This document shows, in pieces, positions 1 through 8,195 of a stretch of 64,000 bases of DNA. The notes below the pieces were generated by a model. It made no database searches. It was not told the origin of the DNA and saw only the letters and a program-made list of their open reading frames with translations. Source of the stretch: Bacteroidota bacterium (GTDB lineage Bacteria; Bacteroidota; Bacteroidia; Chitinophagales; Chitinophagaceae); assembly GCA_947457075.1 (NCBI GenBank), contig CANGUG010000006.1:1-64000 (forward strand), written 5' to 3'. A program made the translations under genes and the position numbers. Every line of letters begins with the position of its first letter. The stretch's first letter is position 1.

Positions 1-1078
1 ATTGGGTGGTGTGATAAGTGGTAGTGGTACGCTAACGAAAAGTGGAACGAATAGAGTGACGATGACGGGAGCGAATACGTATACAGGAGCGACGGTGGTG
101 AATGGAGGTGGAATGTTGATTGTGAAGCATAATACGGCGTTGGGAACGACCGGTACAGTGACAGTGAATAATACGGGAACATTGGCGCTGAGTAATAATA
201 TTTCCATTGGAAGTGGTAAATCATTGATATTGTTAGGTGCAGGATCTTCAAGTACGGTATTTGGAGCGCTTGCCAATATTGATGGGAATAATACTTGGGT
301 AGGTACAATTACTACACAAACTAATAATGCATATATAAGGTCGATATCGGGAACATTAACATTAAGCGGAAATATCGTATTAAACATTACTACATATTTT
401 GGAGGCGAAAGTAATATAATTAGTACTGGAATTATTAGTGGAGGACAACCCATGTTTAAAGATGGCACTGGAACATTTACCATTGGCGGAGCTGGAACCA
501 ATACATATACTGGAGCAACTAACTTAACTGCTGGTACTTTAAAATATGGTAGTGCTACAGGTGGTTCAAGCGGTAGTGCGTTTTTCTTTAGTGGTGGGAC
601 ACTCGACGATGGAGGCTATAATTTAAGCTTAGGAACATTAAACTTGACAGCAAATTCTACTTTAAATATTGGTGCTACGCAGCATGCAATTAGCTTCTCA
701 AGCCATACTGCTACATTCACAGCGGGGGCAATTTTAACAATTAACGGATGGAATGGGACAAGTGCAACTTCGGCAATCACGAAGCATGGTCAACTTGTAA
801 GTTCCTCTACCGTATATGTTGATTATCGGGGTGCACAACAATCAGGTATTATTGGAGGATTAAATCAATATGGAGAAATTTTGAATGGCTTACAAGGCAC
901 CGGTAGTTTATCAACTCAGTTAATCATAAATAATGCTGCAACCAATGGTGGCACTGCATCTGCTTTAACTGCTAGCCAATTAAACCAATTAAGATTTATT
1001 AATGGAATAACATTGGCTCGATACTATGGTGTTTATAAGGGAGCAACTGAGATTATTCCAAGCACAGTTAGCCACTAG
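1..1078 (+). CDS. Autotransporter-type beta-strand repeat protein, 3' part
   Basis: This is the C-terminal part of a large secreted or surface protein; the 5' end lies outside the window and the frame is open at base 2. The visible ~358 residues are rich in Gly, Thr, Asn and Ser. They contain imperfect copies of the autotransporter-associated beta-strand repeat, for example NTYTGATVVNGGGML near residue 25 and NTYTGATNLTAGTL near residue 168, which is typical of right-handed beta-helix proteins. Export is inferred from the fold. The extreme C-terminus (ending STVSH) shows no type IX sorting domain or membrane barrel that I can recognise. The first ~200 bases use G-rich codons (acg, gcg, gtg) unlike the AT-rich rest. 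Role (adhesin or polymer binding) is unknown. Confidence 0.75.
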   Translation, partial: LGGVISGSGTLTKSGTNRVTMTGANTYTGATVVNGGGMLIVKHNTALGTTGTVTVNNTGTLALSNNISIGSGKSLILLGAGSSSTVFGALANIDGNNTWVGTITTQTNNAYIRSISGTLTLSGNIVLNITTYFGGESNIISTGIISGGQPMFKDGTGTFTIGGAGTNTYTGATNLTAGTLKYGSATGGSSGSAFFFSGGTLDDGGYNLSLGTLNLTANSTLNIGATQHAISFSSHTATFTAGAILTINGWNGTSATSAITKHGQLVSSSTVYVDYRGAQQSGIIGGLNQYGEILNGLQGTGSLSTQLIINNAATNGGTASALTASQLNQLRFINGITLARYYGVYKGATEIIPSTVSH

Positions 1079-1127
1079 GCAAACTATTTCGATAACAAAT
1101 ATTATCTTTAAATCAAATTAATAAATC

Positions 1128-1406
1128 ATGAAATCATCTAACAATTTACTAAAAGGTATTTTTATCGGGATAGGTGTTACTTTACTAATTGCTTTTACTG
1201 CTGAAAAAACATTTACTTTAAAATTTTCTGAAACAGATATCAACAAGCATTACCAAAAGCTTTCAGTGATTCGTCAAATTGTTGACAATAGTAATTTATC
1301 ACACCAGGAAGTGGTGTATGTAACTAAAAGCATTGATAGCTTACAAGCGGAGATTCTTACGCAAGTAAAAGCACAATTAGAAACACCTGCTCCAGTTAAA
1401 AAGTAG
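1128..1406 (+). CDS. Small single-pass membrane protein, unknown function
   Basis: A 92-residue protein with a short basic N-terminus followed by one hydrophobic helix (about residues 9-25, GIFIGIGVTLLIAFTA) and a charged, probably periplasmic, helical tail containing several Gln, Lys and Glu. It looks like a signal anchor with a coiled-coil-prone domain. The ATG at 1128 is 49 bases after the repeat protein's stop. The stop lies 13 bases from the convergent end of feoB. I do not recognise a family; function is unknown. Confidence 0.55.
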   Translation: MKSSNNLLKGIFIGIGVTLLIAFTAEKTFTLKFSETDINKHYQKLSVIRQIVDNSNLSHQEVVYVTKSIDSLQAEILTQVKAQLETPAPVKK

Positions 1407-1419
1407 GCCGTTCAATGAA

Positions 1420-3528
1420 TTACTTGAGTAAGGCGAACGCTCCCCAACTCATTAAATAGGCAAGGCCCGTCATCATGAAAAATTGAATGGCGGGCCATTT
1501 CCATGAAGCTGTTTCTCTTTTTACAATCACTAATGTGCTCATACACTGCATGGCCAATACGTAAAATATCATAAGCGAAATAGCCGCTGCTAAACTGTAA
1601 ACAGCTGTCCCATCGGGGCGCTTAGCTGCTTTTAATTTATCCGTCAAGGAATTATTATCGTCCGCTTCCACACTGTATAAAGTGGCCATAGTTCCCACGA
1701 ACACTTCGCGTGCTGCAAAGGAAGTAATTAAGGCAATGCCTATTTTCCAATCAAAACCAAGTGGCGCAATTGCTGGCTCAATACTTTTCCCTAAAATGCC
1801 AGCATATGAATTTTCTAGTTTTTGGGTATTGTATATTCTATCTAGCGTTGCTTGTTGCTCAGGATGCAATTGAACTTGCTGCGTATGTGTTGCTTCCAAT
1901 TGTTCCATTTTTTTATTTGGACCGTAGCTGCTTAAAAACCAAAGCAGTAAGCTAATGATCATAATTACTTTACCTGCATCGGTTACAAATATTTTTGCTT
2001 TTTGTACCATCGTAACACCTACATTGCCCCATCGAGGAGCACGATAAACAGGTAGCTCTAAAATAAAATAGCTTTTTTCTTTAATGCGCACAAACCATTT
2101 GAGTACCATACTTGCTAATAATGCCATGACAATACCTAATAAATATAATCCCATCATCACGATTCCTTGTAAACTTAAAAATCCAAAATATACTTTATTG
2201 TCAATGACCAATGATATTAAAATAGTGTAAACAGGTAGTCGTGCACTGCAACTCATAAATGGAGTTACCATGATCGTAAGTAACCTTTCTTTTTTATTTT
2301 CAATATTTCTTGCACTCATAATGGCAGGCACTGCACAAGCAAATCCACTTATCATGGGCATTACACTTTTTCCATTTAAGCCTACTTTGCGCATAAGCTT
2401 ATCACTTAAAAAACTAATGCGCGCCATATAGCCTGTATCCTCTAGTAAAGTGATTAATCCAAATAAAATCATTATTTGTGGAACAAATACAAATATGCCA
2501 CCAAGCCCGGCAACAATGCCATTCACTAATAAGTCCGCCCACCATGCAATAGGAAGCACTTCATTTAAGTAAACAGTTAGATTAGTGAATACCCATTCAA
2601 TACCATCCATAGGATATTTTGCCATCCAAAAAACCGATTGAAATAAAATAAAGAGTACCGAAAACAAAATGGCATAACCCCCTATACGGTGTAAAAATAT
2701 ATTGTCTAATTGATCAGTTCTTTTTTTCTTAGCGGAAGGATCAGGTTCTGTCACCCTGTTTTTTATGATTACTTGTATACGCCCATAACGTTGTAATATT
2801 TCCTGTGCCTGTGTTTTAGTATGGTTAAATTGATTGTCTATTTCAATTTGATCAATTTTATTTTGCATCTCTACCTCTAGTGGAAATGCTTTATGATGCA
2901 TTAAATAATGCAATGCGGCGTAGTCGCTGGTGGTAGGAAATAAATTTGTAAATGCTTCAATGGCAGTTGGTGCTAAATTTTTATTGTCAATAAAGCTTTC
3001 CTGATTTTTTGGACGAGGCGTTTTTATAATGCCCACTATTGCATTTTTTAATTCCGTTAGTCCTTTATTTTTTCTGGCATCCACTGCAACGACAGGTATG
3101 CCTAAATCCTTTTGTAATCCTGCAATATCTATTTTAATTCCTTTTTTGGCTGCTAGGTCATTCATTGTTAATGCCAGCACCACTGGTTTTTTTAAGTCAA
3201 TGATTTGACTACAAAAAAGTAAATTTCTTTTTAAATTACTTGCATCTGCTACCAATAATATTACATCGGAATTTATTTCTAAATCCACCCCCATGAGTAC
3301 TTTATAGGCTACCCATTCGTCCTCGCGTTTTGGGTAAAAACTATAAGTGCCAGGTAAGTCAATTAAGGTAGCTGGGTACTCACCTAGGTTTAATTCGCCT
3401 GTTTTTTTATCGACGGTTACGCCTGGGAAATTGCCCACTTTTTGATTCAATCCTGTTAAGGCGTTGAAAAGTGAACTTTTACCACAATTGGGGTTCCCCA
3501 CCAAGGCTATATGTATACCCGCTTTCAT
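1420..3528 (-). CDS. feoB: Ferrous iron transporter FeoB
   Basis: FeoB imports Fe2+ across the inner membrane. The 702-residue product begins with a G domain: G1 GNPNCGKS (residues 11-18), G3 DLPGTYS and G4-like TMND. A helical linker and a C-terminal polytopic membrane domain with Gate-type segments follow (for example GLITLLEDTGYMAR and AVPAIMSARNIENKKER). Length is close to the usual ~700 for an unfused FeoB. The longest frame starts at a TTG (3537), but the ATG at 3528 gives the standard N-terminus just before the G domain and lies directly downstream of a TAGCTTTG element. No FeoA gene or fused FeoA domain is visible nearby. Confidence 0.95.
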   Translation of the reverse strand: MKAGIHIALVGNPNCGKSSLFNALTGLNQKVGNFPGVTVDKKTGELNLGEYPATLIDLPGTYSFYPKREDEWVAYKVLMGVDLEINSDVILLVADASNLKRNLLFCSQIIDLKKPVVLALTMNDLAAKKGIKIDIAGLQKDLGIPVVAVDARKNKGLTELKNAIVGIIKTPRPKNQESFIDNKNLAPTAIEAFTNLFPTTSDYAALHYLMHHKAFPLEVEMQNKIDQIEIDNQFNHTKTQAQEILQRYGRIQVIIKNRVTEPDPSAKKKRTDQLDNIFLHRIGGYAILFSVLFILFQSVFWMAKYPMDGIEWVFTNLTVYLNEVLPIAWWADLLVNGIVAGLGGIFVFVPQIMILFGLITLLEDTGYMARISFLSDKLMRKVGLNGKSVMPMISGFACAVPAIMSARNIENKKERLLTIMVTPFMSCSARLPVYTILISLVIDNKVYFGFLSLQGIVMMGLYLLGIVMALLASMVLKWFVRIKEKSYFILELPVYRAPRWGNVGVTMVQKAKIFVTDAGKVIMIISLLLWFLSSYGPNKKMEQLEATHTQQVQLHPEQQATLDRIYNTQKLENSYAGILGKSIEPAIAPLGFDWKIGIALITSFAAREVFVGTMATLYSVEADDNNSLTDKLKAAKRPDGTAVYSLAAAISLMIFYVLAMQCMSTLVIVKRETASWKWPAIQFFMMTGLAYLMSWGAFALLK

Positions 3529-3534
3529 TGGGAG

Positions 3535-3542
3535 CAAAGCTA
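3535..3542 (-). promoter_or_regulatory. Candidate -7 promoter element of feoB
   Basis: On the minus strand the bases read TAGCTTTG, matching the Bacteroidota -7 consensus TAnnTTTG. The element ends 6 bases before the feoB ATG, so the transcript would have almost no leader. No good -33 TTTG is visible. It supports the ATG at 3528 over the upstream TTG, which falls inside the element. Confidence 0.4.
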
Positions 3543-3635
3543 ACTTTTAAGATTGGCTCAGGCTTACGAAATTAGAAATTGGGCTAATGGCTAAACATTC
3601 ATGACGGAAGTCTCTTAATTGCTAGCTCCATTACT

Positions 3636-3643
3636 TATTTTTG
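3636..3643 (+). promoter_or_regulatory. Candidate -7 promoter element of the M28 peptidase gene
   Basis: TATTTTTG fits the Bacteroidota TAnnTTTG consensus, 17 bases before the ATG at 3661. It lies inside the longest open frame (which could start at 3619) and so favours the downstream ATG. A weak TTG around 3619 could serve as the -33 element, although the spacing is short. Confidence 0.4.
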
Positions 3644-3660
3644 CAGATAAATTAGCATCC

Positions 3661-5289
3661 ATGAGAAAAATTACCCTCCTCCTGCTCCTTTTGTCGCCTA
3701 TTGGAATATTGGCGCAAAAATTAAAAAAGGGGGATAAATTACTAATTCAGCATTTAACCAATCATATACAGTTTTTGGCAAGTGATGATTTAGAAGGACG
3801 TCGTGCTGGTACCCTTGGAGAGCAAAAAGCAGTAGATTATATCATTGCACAATATGCTGGCACCCCAATTAAGCCCATGGGTGAAAGTGGATTTATTCAA
3901 AATTTCATTATTGACGAGGGCAAGCAATTGGCGGCAAACGCTTATGTTAAAATAAATGAACAAGCCGCCACTTTTGGGAAAGATTTTTTTATTTTATCAA
4001 ATAGTGGAACCCAACAATTTAATTCACGTGCCTCTATTTCATTGAATGAAGCAAATCAGGTTTGGTTCAAAGATGTCAATGAAGCTATTGAAGAAAATAG
4101 TAGTAATCCGCATTTTGATGTGAATGAGTGGGTGCGCAATACTGCCACTGAATTAAAAAGTAAAGGGGCGGTTGCCTTGTTTTTACACAATAGTGGAACA
4201 GTAGTTGACAATATTCAGTTTAATAAATATGATAGTGCAAAGCTGTTAGATTTACCGGTTGTTTATTTTACAAAAGAAGGCTATACAAAATTTTTTAATG
4301 ATCAATTAGGAACCTATATTATTAATGCAAATATTCAATTTGAACATCCAACACGCACTGCACATAATGTAGTTGGGTTTATTGACAATAAGGCTGAAAA
4401 CACTGTTATCATTGGCGCTCATCTTGATCATCTTGGCTACAATGAGGATAAAAATGGACTTGATTTAAATAATCATATACATAATGGTGCTGATGATAAT
4501 GCAAGTGGGACAGCTGCTTTAATTGAATTAGCTAAGTCGCTTGCTGATGTTAAAGCACCTAAGAAAAACAATTATTTAATTATCCATTTTTCAGGGGAAG
4601 AGTTGGGTTTATTAGGAAGTAAGTATTGGTTAGAACATCCTACTTACAAAGGCAACTTTAACTACATGATTAATATGGATATGGTAGGAAGATATGATAC
4701 CACGCGTAAGTTGACTATTGGTGGCTTTGGCACATCTAGCAAATGGGCTGAAATTTTAGCAAAAACACCTACCACATTATTGACGCATTATGATAGTGCG
4801 GGTACCGGACCAAGTGATCATGCAAGCTTTTACCGCAAGGACATACCTGTTTTGTTTTTATTTACAGGAAGTCATTCTGACTATCATAAAGCCACGGATG
4901 ATTGGGATAAAATAAATTATACGGGTGAGAAAGAAGTGGTACGATTAGTGCAAAACATCATTAAGACCACTGATACTTACGGGAGGTTAGATTTTTTAAA
5001 AACACGTGAACAAAGTATGGGCAAAAGCACCAAGTTTACAGTGAGTTTAGGGGTAATGCCTGATTATGCCTTTACAGGTACTGGTGTTAGGATTGAGGGC
5101 ACTAGTCAGGGTAAATTAGGAGAAAAACTAGGTTTAAAACCTGCCGATATTTTAGTACAAGTAGGCGATTATAAATTGATTGATGTAATGAGTTATATGC
5201 AAGCCCTGGGTAAATTTAAAAAAGGAGACAAAACAGTTTTAGTGGTTAAAAGAGGTTCGGAAGAGTTGAAGTTTGATATTCAATTTTAA
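3661..5289 (+). CDS. Exported M28 family metallopeptidase with C-terminal PDZ-like domain
   Basis: A predicted zinc aminopeptidase of family M28, exported by an N-terminal signal peptide (KITLLLLLLSPIGILAQ). A protease-associated-like insert sits in the first half. The catalytic core shows the co-catalytic zinc ligands: His in GAHLDHLGY, Asp in NGADDNASG, the Glu pair in FSGEELG, Asp in NMDMVGR and His in SDYHKATDD. The last ~90 residues (from about LGVMPDYAFTGTGVRIEG) resemble a PDZ domain, as in other Bacteroidota M28 peptidases. The start at 3661 places the signal peptide at the N-terminus. Product 542 residues. The substrate is probably peptides in the periplasm or at the surface. A second M28 peptidase is at 51443-52987. 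Confidence 0.88.
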   Translation: MRKITLLLLLLSPIGILAQKLKKGDKLLIQHLTNHIQFLASDDLEGRRAGTLGEQKAVDYIIAQYAGTPIKPMGESGFIQNFIIDEGKQLAANAYVKINEQAATFGKDFFILSNSGTQQFNSRASISLNEANQVWFKDVNEAIEENSSNPHFDVNEWVRNTATELKSKGAVALFLHNSGTVVDNIQFNKYDSAKLLDLPVVYFTKEGYTKFFNDQLGTYIINANIQFEHPTRTAHNVVGFIDNKAENTVIIGAHLDHLGYNEDKNGLDLNNHIHNGADDNASGTAALIELAKSLADVKAPKKNNYLIIHFSGEELGLLGSKYWLEHPTYKGNFNYMINMDMVGRYDTTRKLTIGGFGTSSKWAEILAKTPTTLLTHYDSAGTGPSDHASFYRKDIPVLFLFTGSHSDYHKATDDWDKINYTGEKEVVRLVQNIIKTTDTYGRLDFLKTREQSMGKSTKFTVSLGVMPDYAFTGTGVRIEGTSQGKLGEKLGLKPADILVQVGDYKLIDVMSYMQALGKFKKGDKTVLVVKRGSEELKFDIQF

Positions 5290-5327
5290 TCAGAAAATAA
5301 CTAAATTCACTAGAAAGTAGCAGCTCA

Positions 5328-5771
5328 ATGAATGCAAAAATTATTTTAGATCAAGATGAAATAAATGAAAATGATTTTGAAGGGACTCGAATTCTTGGAA
5401 TTACAGCCCCCATCAAAAACTATCAGTTTTGTATTTTGTTGAATCAATACATGGGTTTTAAATTTCACTTAAACTCGGATCATGAAATTGCCTTGAAAAG
5501 AAAAAATAGGTCTTATTATTTTTCAATGTATGAGGCCAATGAACCTAATACGACCATTCAGCATTTTGTATATCACAATCAATACGATGGGGAGTATTTA
5601 CTACCCGAATTGAAGCATATGGACTTTATTTGGTGGATACGTGGTGACTGGATTGAGGATGAAAAAGTCAAAGAAATTTCTCAAACCATTCGAGATATCA
5701 AAGGCGTACAATTGGTAGTGGAGTTGACTCCTGAGCATATCAAAAACAAGGGGAACCTCATTTTTGAGTAA
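5328..5771 (+). CDS. IPExxxVDY family protein
   Basis: A 147-residue cytosolic protein that matches a small Bacteroidota-specific family named after a C-terminal IPExxxVDY motif. Here the corresponding stretch reads LLPELKHMDFIWW, a divergent version. No catalytic motif, signal or membrane segment is visible. The gene follows the M28 peptidase by 38 bases and may be co-transcribed. In this family only a conserved fold is known; function is unknown. Confidence 0.7.
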   Translation: MNAKIILDQDEINENDFEGTRILGITAPIKNYQFCILLNQYMGFKFHLNSDHEIALKRKNRSYYFSMYEANEPNTTIQHFVYHNQYDGEYLLPELKHMDFIWWIRGDWIEDEKVKEISQTIRDIKGVQLVVELTPEHIKNKGNLIFE

Positions 5772-5789
5772 TTATTTTTTCTTTGTTTA

Positions 5790-6842
5790 TTAAGCGTTGA
5801 TGACTATTTTTTTATTAGATGCAGCTTCGCAAACACCAATAGGTTGGATATAGGAAATTCCTGCTGCCTTCAAAACTTCTTGCACTTCGTTTAATGCAGT
5901 TGGATCTACTGCAATTAATAAACCACCATTGGTTTGAGGATCAGGTAAAATTAAACTTGCTTCTTTTTCATCAATACTTGCGTCTAATTCAATGCCTGCT
6001 GAACTAGCATTCCAGTTGCGCGCGGTTGCCCCTGGTATTGCTTTTTGTGCAATATAATCCCGTACTTCAGGAATAATTGGAATTTTGGCATAGGATAATT
6101 TTGCAGTTAAATTACTTCCTTCCATCATTTCAGTTAAATGACCTGCTAATCCAAAACCAGTGACGTCGGTCATGGCATGAACACCTTTTATTTTGCCTAA
6201 TGCTTCACCCGCTTTATTAATGGTGGTTAACTGTTTTACCAATAATGCTAAATGGGGCTCCGTTAATAAACCTCTTTTTTGTGAAGTGGCGAGTATGCCT
6301 ACTCCCAATGGCTTTGTAATGATTAATACATCGCCTTCTTTAGCGGTGTCGTTTCTTTTTAAATTTTCAATGGCTACCAAACCATTCACCACTAATCCAA
6401 AAATAGGATCCTGGCTATCAATACTATGTCCACCAGCTATTACGATACCTGCATCAGCACAGGTTTTGCGCGCACCTTCCATTACTTGTGCAGCAACACT
6501 TGCAGGCAATGTTGCTAAAGGCCATCCTAATACGGCTAGTGCAAAAATGGGTTTACCCCCCATGGCATATACATCACTAATGGCATTGGCTGCGGCAATT
6601 TGTCCAAAGGCAAATGCATCATCCACGATAGGCATAAAAAAATCGGTGGTACTAATCATGGCCGTTTGCTCATCTATTTGATATACTGCTGCGTCGTCTC
6701 TGCTATCATTACCCACCAATAGTTGAGGGATATTGCTTTTAGCCCCTACATTATGTGCTGCCAAAATCTCAGAAAGGATGGCGGGTGAAATTTTACATCC
6801 ACATCCACCCCCTTTACTATGTTGTGTTAATTTTATTTCCAT
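5790..6842 (-). CDS. selD: Selenide, water dikinase (selenophosphate synthetase)
   Basis: SelD makes selenophosphate from selenide and ATP, the selenium donor for selenocysteine and for 2-selenouridine in tRNA. The N-terminal GGGCGCK motif carries the catalytic Cys (residue 14) where many homologues have Sec, and the essential Lys (17). The AIRS-type ATP-binding core follows (DDAAVYQID, GGHSIDSQDP, MTDVTGFGLAGH). Length 350 is normal. An ATG at 6857 would overlap the birA stop; I prefer 6842, which gives the usual short N-terminus. It is transcribed just after birA. No selA, selB, selC or mnmH is in the window, so the end use of selenium cannot be told here. Confidence 0.93.
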   Translation of the reverse strand: MEIKLTQHSKGGGCGCKISPAILSEILAAHNVGAKSNIPQLLVGNDSRDDAAVYQIDEQTAMISTTDFFMPIVDDAFAFGQIAAANAISDVYAMGGKPIFALAVLGWPLATLPASVAAQVMEGARKTCADAGIVIAGGHSIDSQDPIFGLVVNGLVAIENLKRNDTAKEGDVLIITKPLGVGILATSQKRGLLTEPHLALLVKQLTTINKAGEALGKIKGVHAMTDVTGFGLAGHLTEMMEGSNLTAKLSYAKIPIIPEVRDYIAQKAIPGATARNWNASSAGIELDASIDEKEASLILPDPQTNGGLLIAVDPTALNEVQEVLKAAGISYIQPIGVCEAASNKKIVINA

Positions 6843-6844
6843 AT

Positions 6845-7633
6845 TTATATTTCCCATTGAAGGTCACCAAAATTATAGGTTTCTATTGTTCCATGGTCAA
6901 CTATTAATTGCCCCTTTTCATTTACCCCCATTACTTTGCCCGCAAACGAAATTCCATTTATATTAAATTGGACCACTGCGCCTTTTTTAAATAATCGTTG
7001 ATTGTATTCATCGAGTAATGCTTCTGCTCCCTTATAAATCCATTCATTGACGCGAAGGGTCAACGCTTTTGATAAGGTTGAAACTAACAGGGGAATATCC
7101 CATTCCTTACCAGTGATTTGCCTCAGGGAAACGGGCCTTGCAACCTCAGTCGAAAATTCAGTTTGATTAATATTAATGCCAATCCCTATTATTGACCATG
7201 TCCATGCATTGCCTCGAACCGTATTTTCAATGAGGATGCCTCCTGCCTTTCTGTCACGCCAATACAAATCATTTGGCCATTTTATGCTTGTTTCCTCACC
7301 GGCCAATGTTTGGTAAAAATCACTTACTGCAAGGGAAACGGCAAAAGAAAGCCCCATTTGATGGCCTGGCGTCCATAATTTAACATTTTCATTAGGTTTT
7401 TGGACATCAGCAAGGCTTAGCACATAGGAACAAAGTAAATTTTTCCCCTTCTCACTGTCCCAAACCCTTCCTAGTTGGCCTTTTCCATGGGTTTGAAAAT
7501 CAGTGCGATAGCAACTCCCAGACACCGCCATTTGTTGTTGAATTTGGCTTATGGCATAAATATTGGTACTATCTATGCTAGACAGTTCTATAAGCGGCTC
7601 CCCTAATGTGATAATTGGTGTGGCAGGTGACAA
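6845..7633 (-). CDS. birA: Biotin--[acetyl-CoA-carboxylase] ligase
   Basis: BirA activates biotin as biotinyl-AMP and attaches it to the carboxyl carrier protein of biotin enzymes. The 262-residue protein has the catalytic domain only, with no N-terminal repressor helix-turn-helix. Visible motifs are SIDSTNIYA, the biotinyl-AMP loop HGKGQLGR (a variant of GRGRxGR), KWPNDLYW and the KAGGILIEN segment, followed by the C-terminal SH3-like domain. No ATG lies in frame before the catalytic core, so the start is probably the TTG at 7633. The stop is 2 bases before the preferred selD ATG. Confidence 0.9.
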   Translation of the reverse strand: MSPATPIITLGEPLIELSSIDSTNIYAISQIQQQMAVSGSCYRTDFQTHGKGQLGRVWDSEKGKNLLCSYVLSLADVQKPNENVKLWTPGHQMGLSFAVSLAVSDFYQTLAGEETSIKWPNDLYWRDRKAGGILIENTVRGNAWTWSIIGIGININQTEFSTEVARPVSLRQITGKEWDIPLLVSTLSKALTLRVNEWIYKGAEALLDEYNQRLFKKGAVVQFNINGISFAGKVMGVNEKGQLIVDHGTIETYNFGDLQWEI

Positions 7634-7737
7634 AGAATTGTTATTTTTGTAAAGTTAGTTAGATTCGTTGTAGTCTCACAAAATGTAGGGCAAAATGATT
7701 TGACTAGCAAGGCATTAACAATTAAAAATTAGTATTA

Positions 7738-8139
7738 TTGGAACCTCTTTCCGCATTAAAAGATCGTAAAAAATCTTCCACGCAACTTACTCGTAGTAGT
7801 AAAATTTTCAAAACCATTATCGCTGCCATTCAGGATAAGAAAGGTGAAAACATCATAAGTCTTGATCTTAAAAAAATTCATGAGGCTGCCGCTGATTTTT
7901 TTATCATCTGCGAAGCTAGTAATACCACCCAATTAAAAGCAATTACTGATCATATTGAGTATGAAGTAAAACATAATTGCGGAGAAATCCCTTATAAAAG
8001 TGAAGGTAAAACAGCAGCACAATGGTTATTGATTGATTATATCAATGTTGTGGTGCATGTGATGCATCCTGAATCAAGAAAGTTTTATCAATTGGAAGAA
8101 ATGTGGAGTGACGCAGATACAAAAATGCATGATTTGTAA
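7738..8139 (+). CDS. rsfS: Ribosome silencing factor RsfS
   Basis: RsfS (Iojap/DUF143 family) binds L14 of the large ribosomal subunit and blocks subunit joining when nutrients are short. The family core is clear: KIFKTIIAAIQDKKGENI, DFFIICEASNTTQLKAI, the GKTAAQWLLIDYINVVVHV segment and a C-terminal YQLEEMWSDA. No ATG is available upstream of the core; the only reasonable initiator is the TTG at 7738, giving 133 residues with a ~20-residue basic tail before the core. It is divergent from birA and precedes ftsH, a common order in this phylum. Confidence 0.9.
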   Translation: MEPLSALKDRKKSSTQLTRSSKIFKTIIAAIQDKKGENIISLDLKKIHEAAADFFIICEASNTTQLKAITDHIEYEVKHNCGEIPYKSEGKTAAQWLLIDYINVVVHVMHPESRKFYQLEEMWSDADTKMHDL

Positions 8140-8195
8140 AACTAATTTCCTGCTTCTGTGTTATAATATAAAATTGAAAAGAATAAATAGTAATA

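Noticed and set aside
6193..6681. 162-codon frame antisense to selD
   Set aside because: Shadow of the strongly conserved selD frame; no motif and no promoter of its own.
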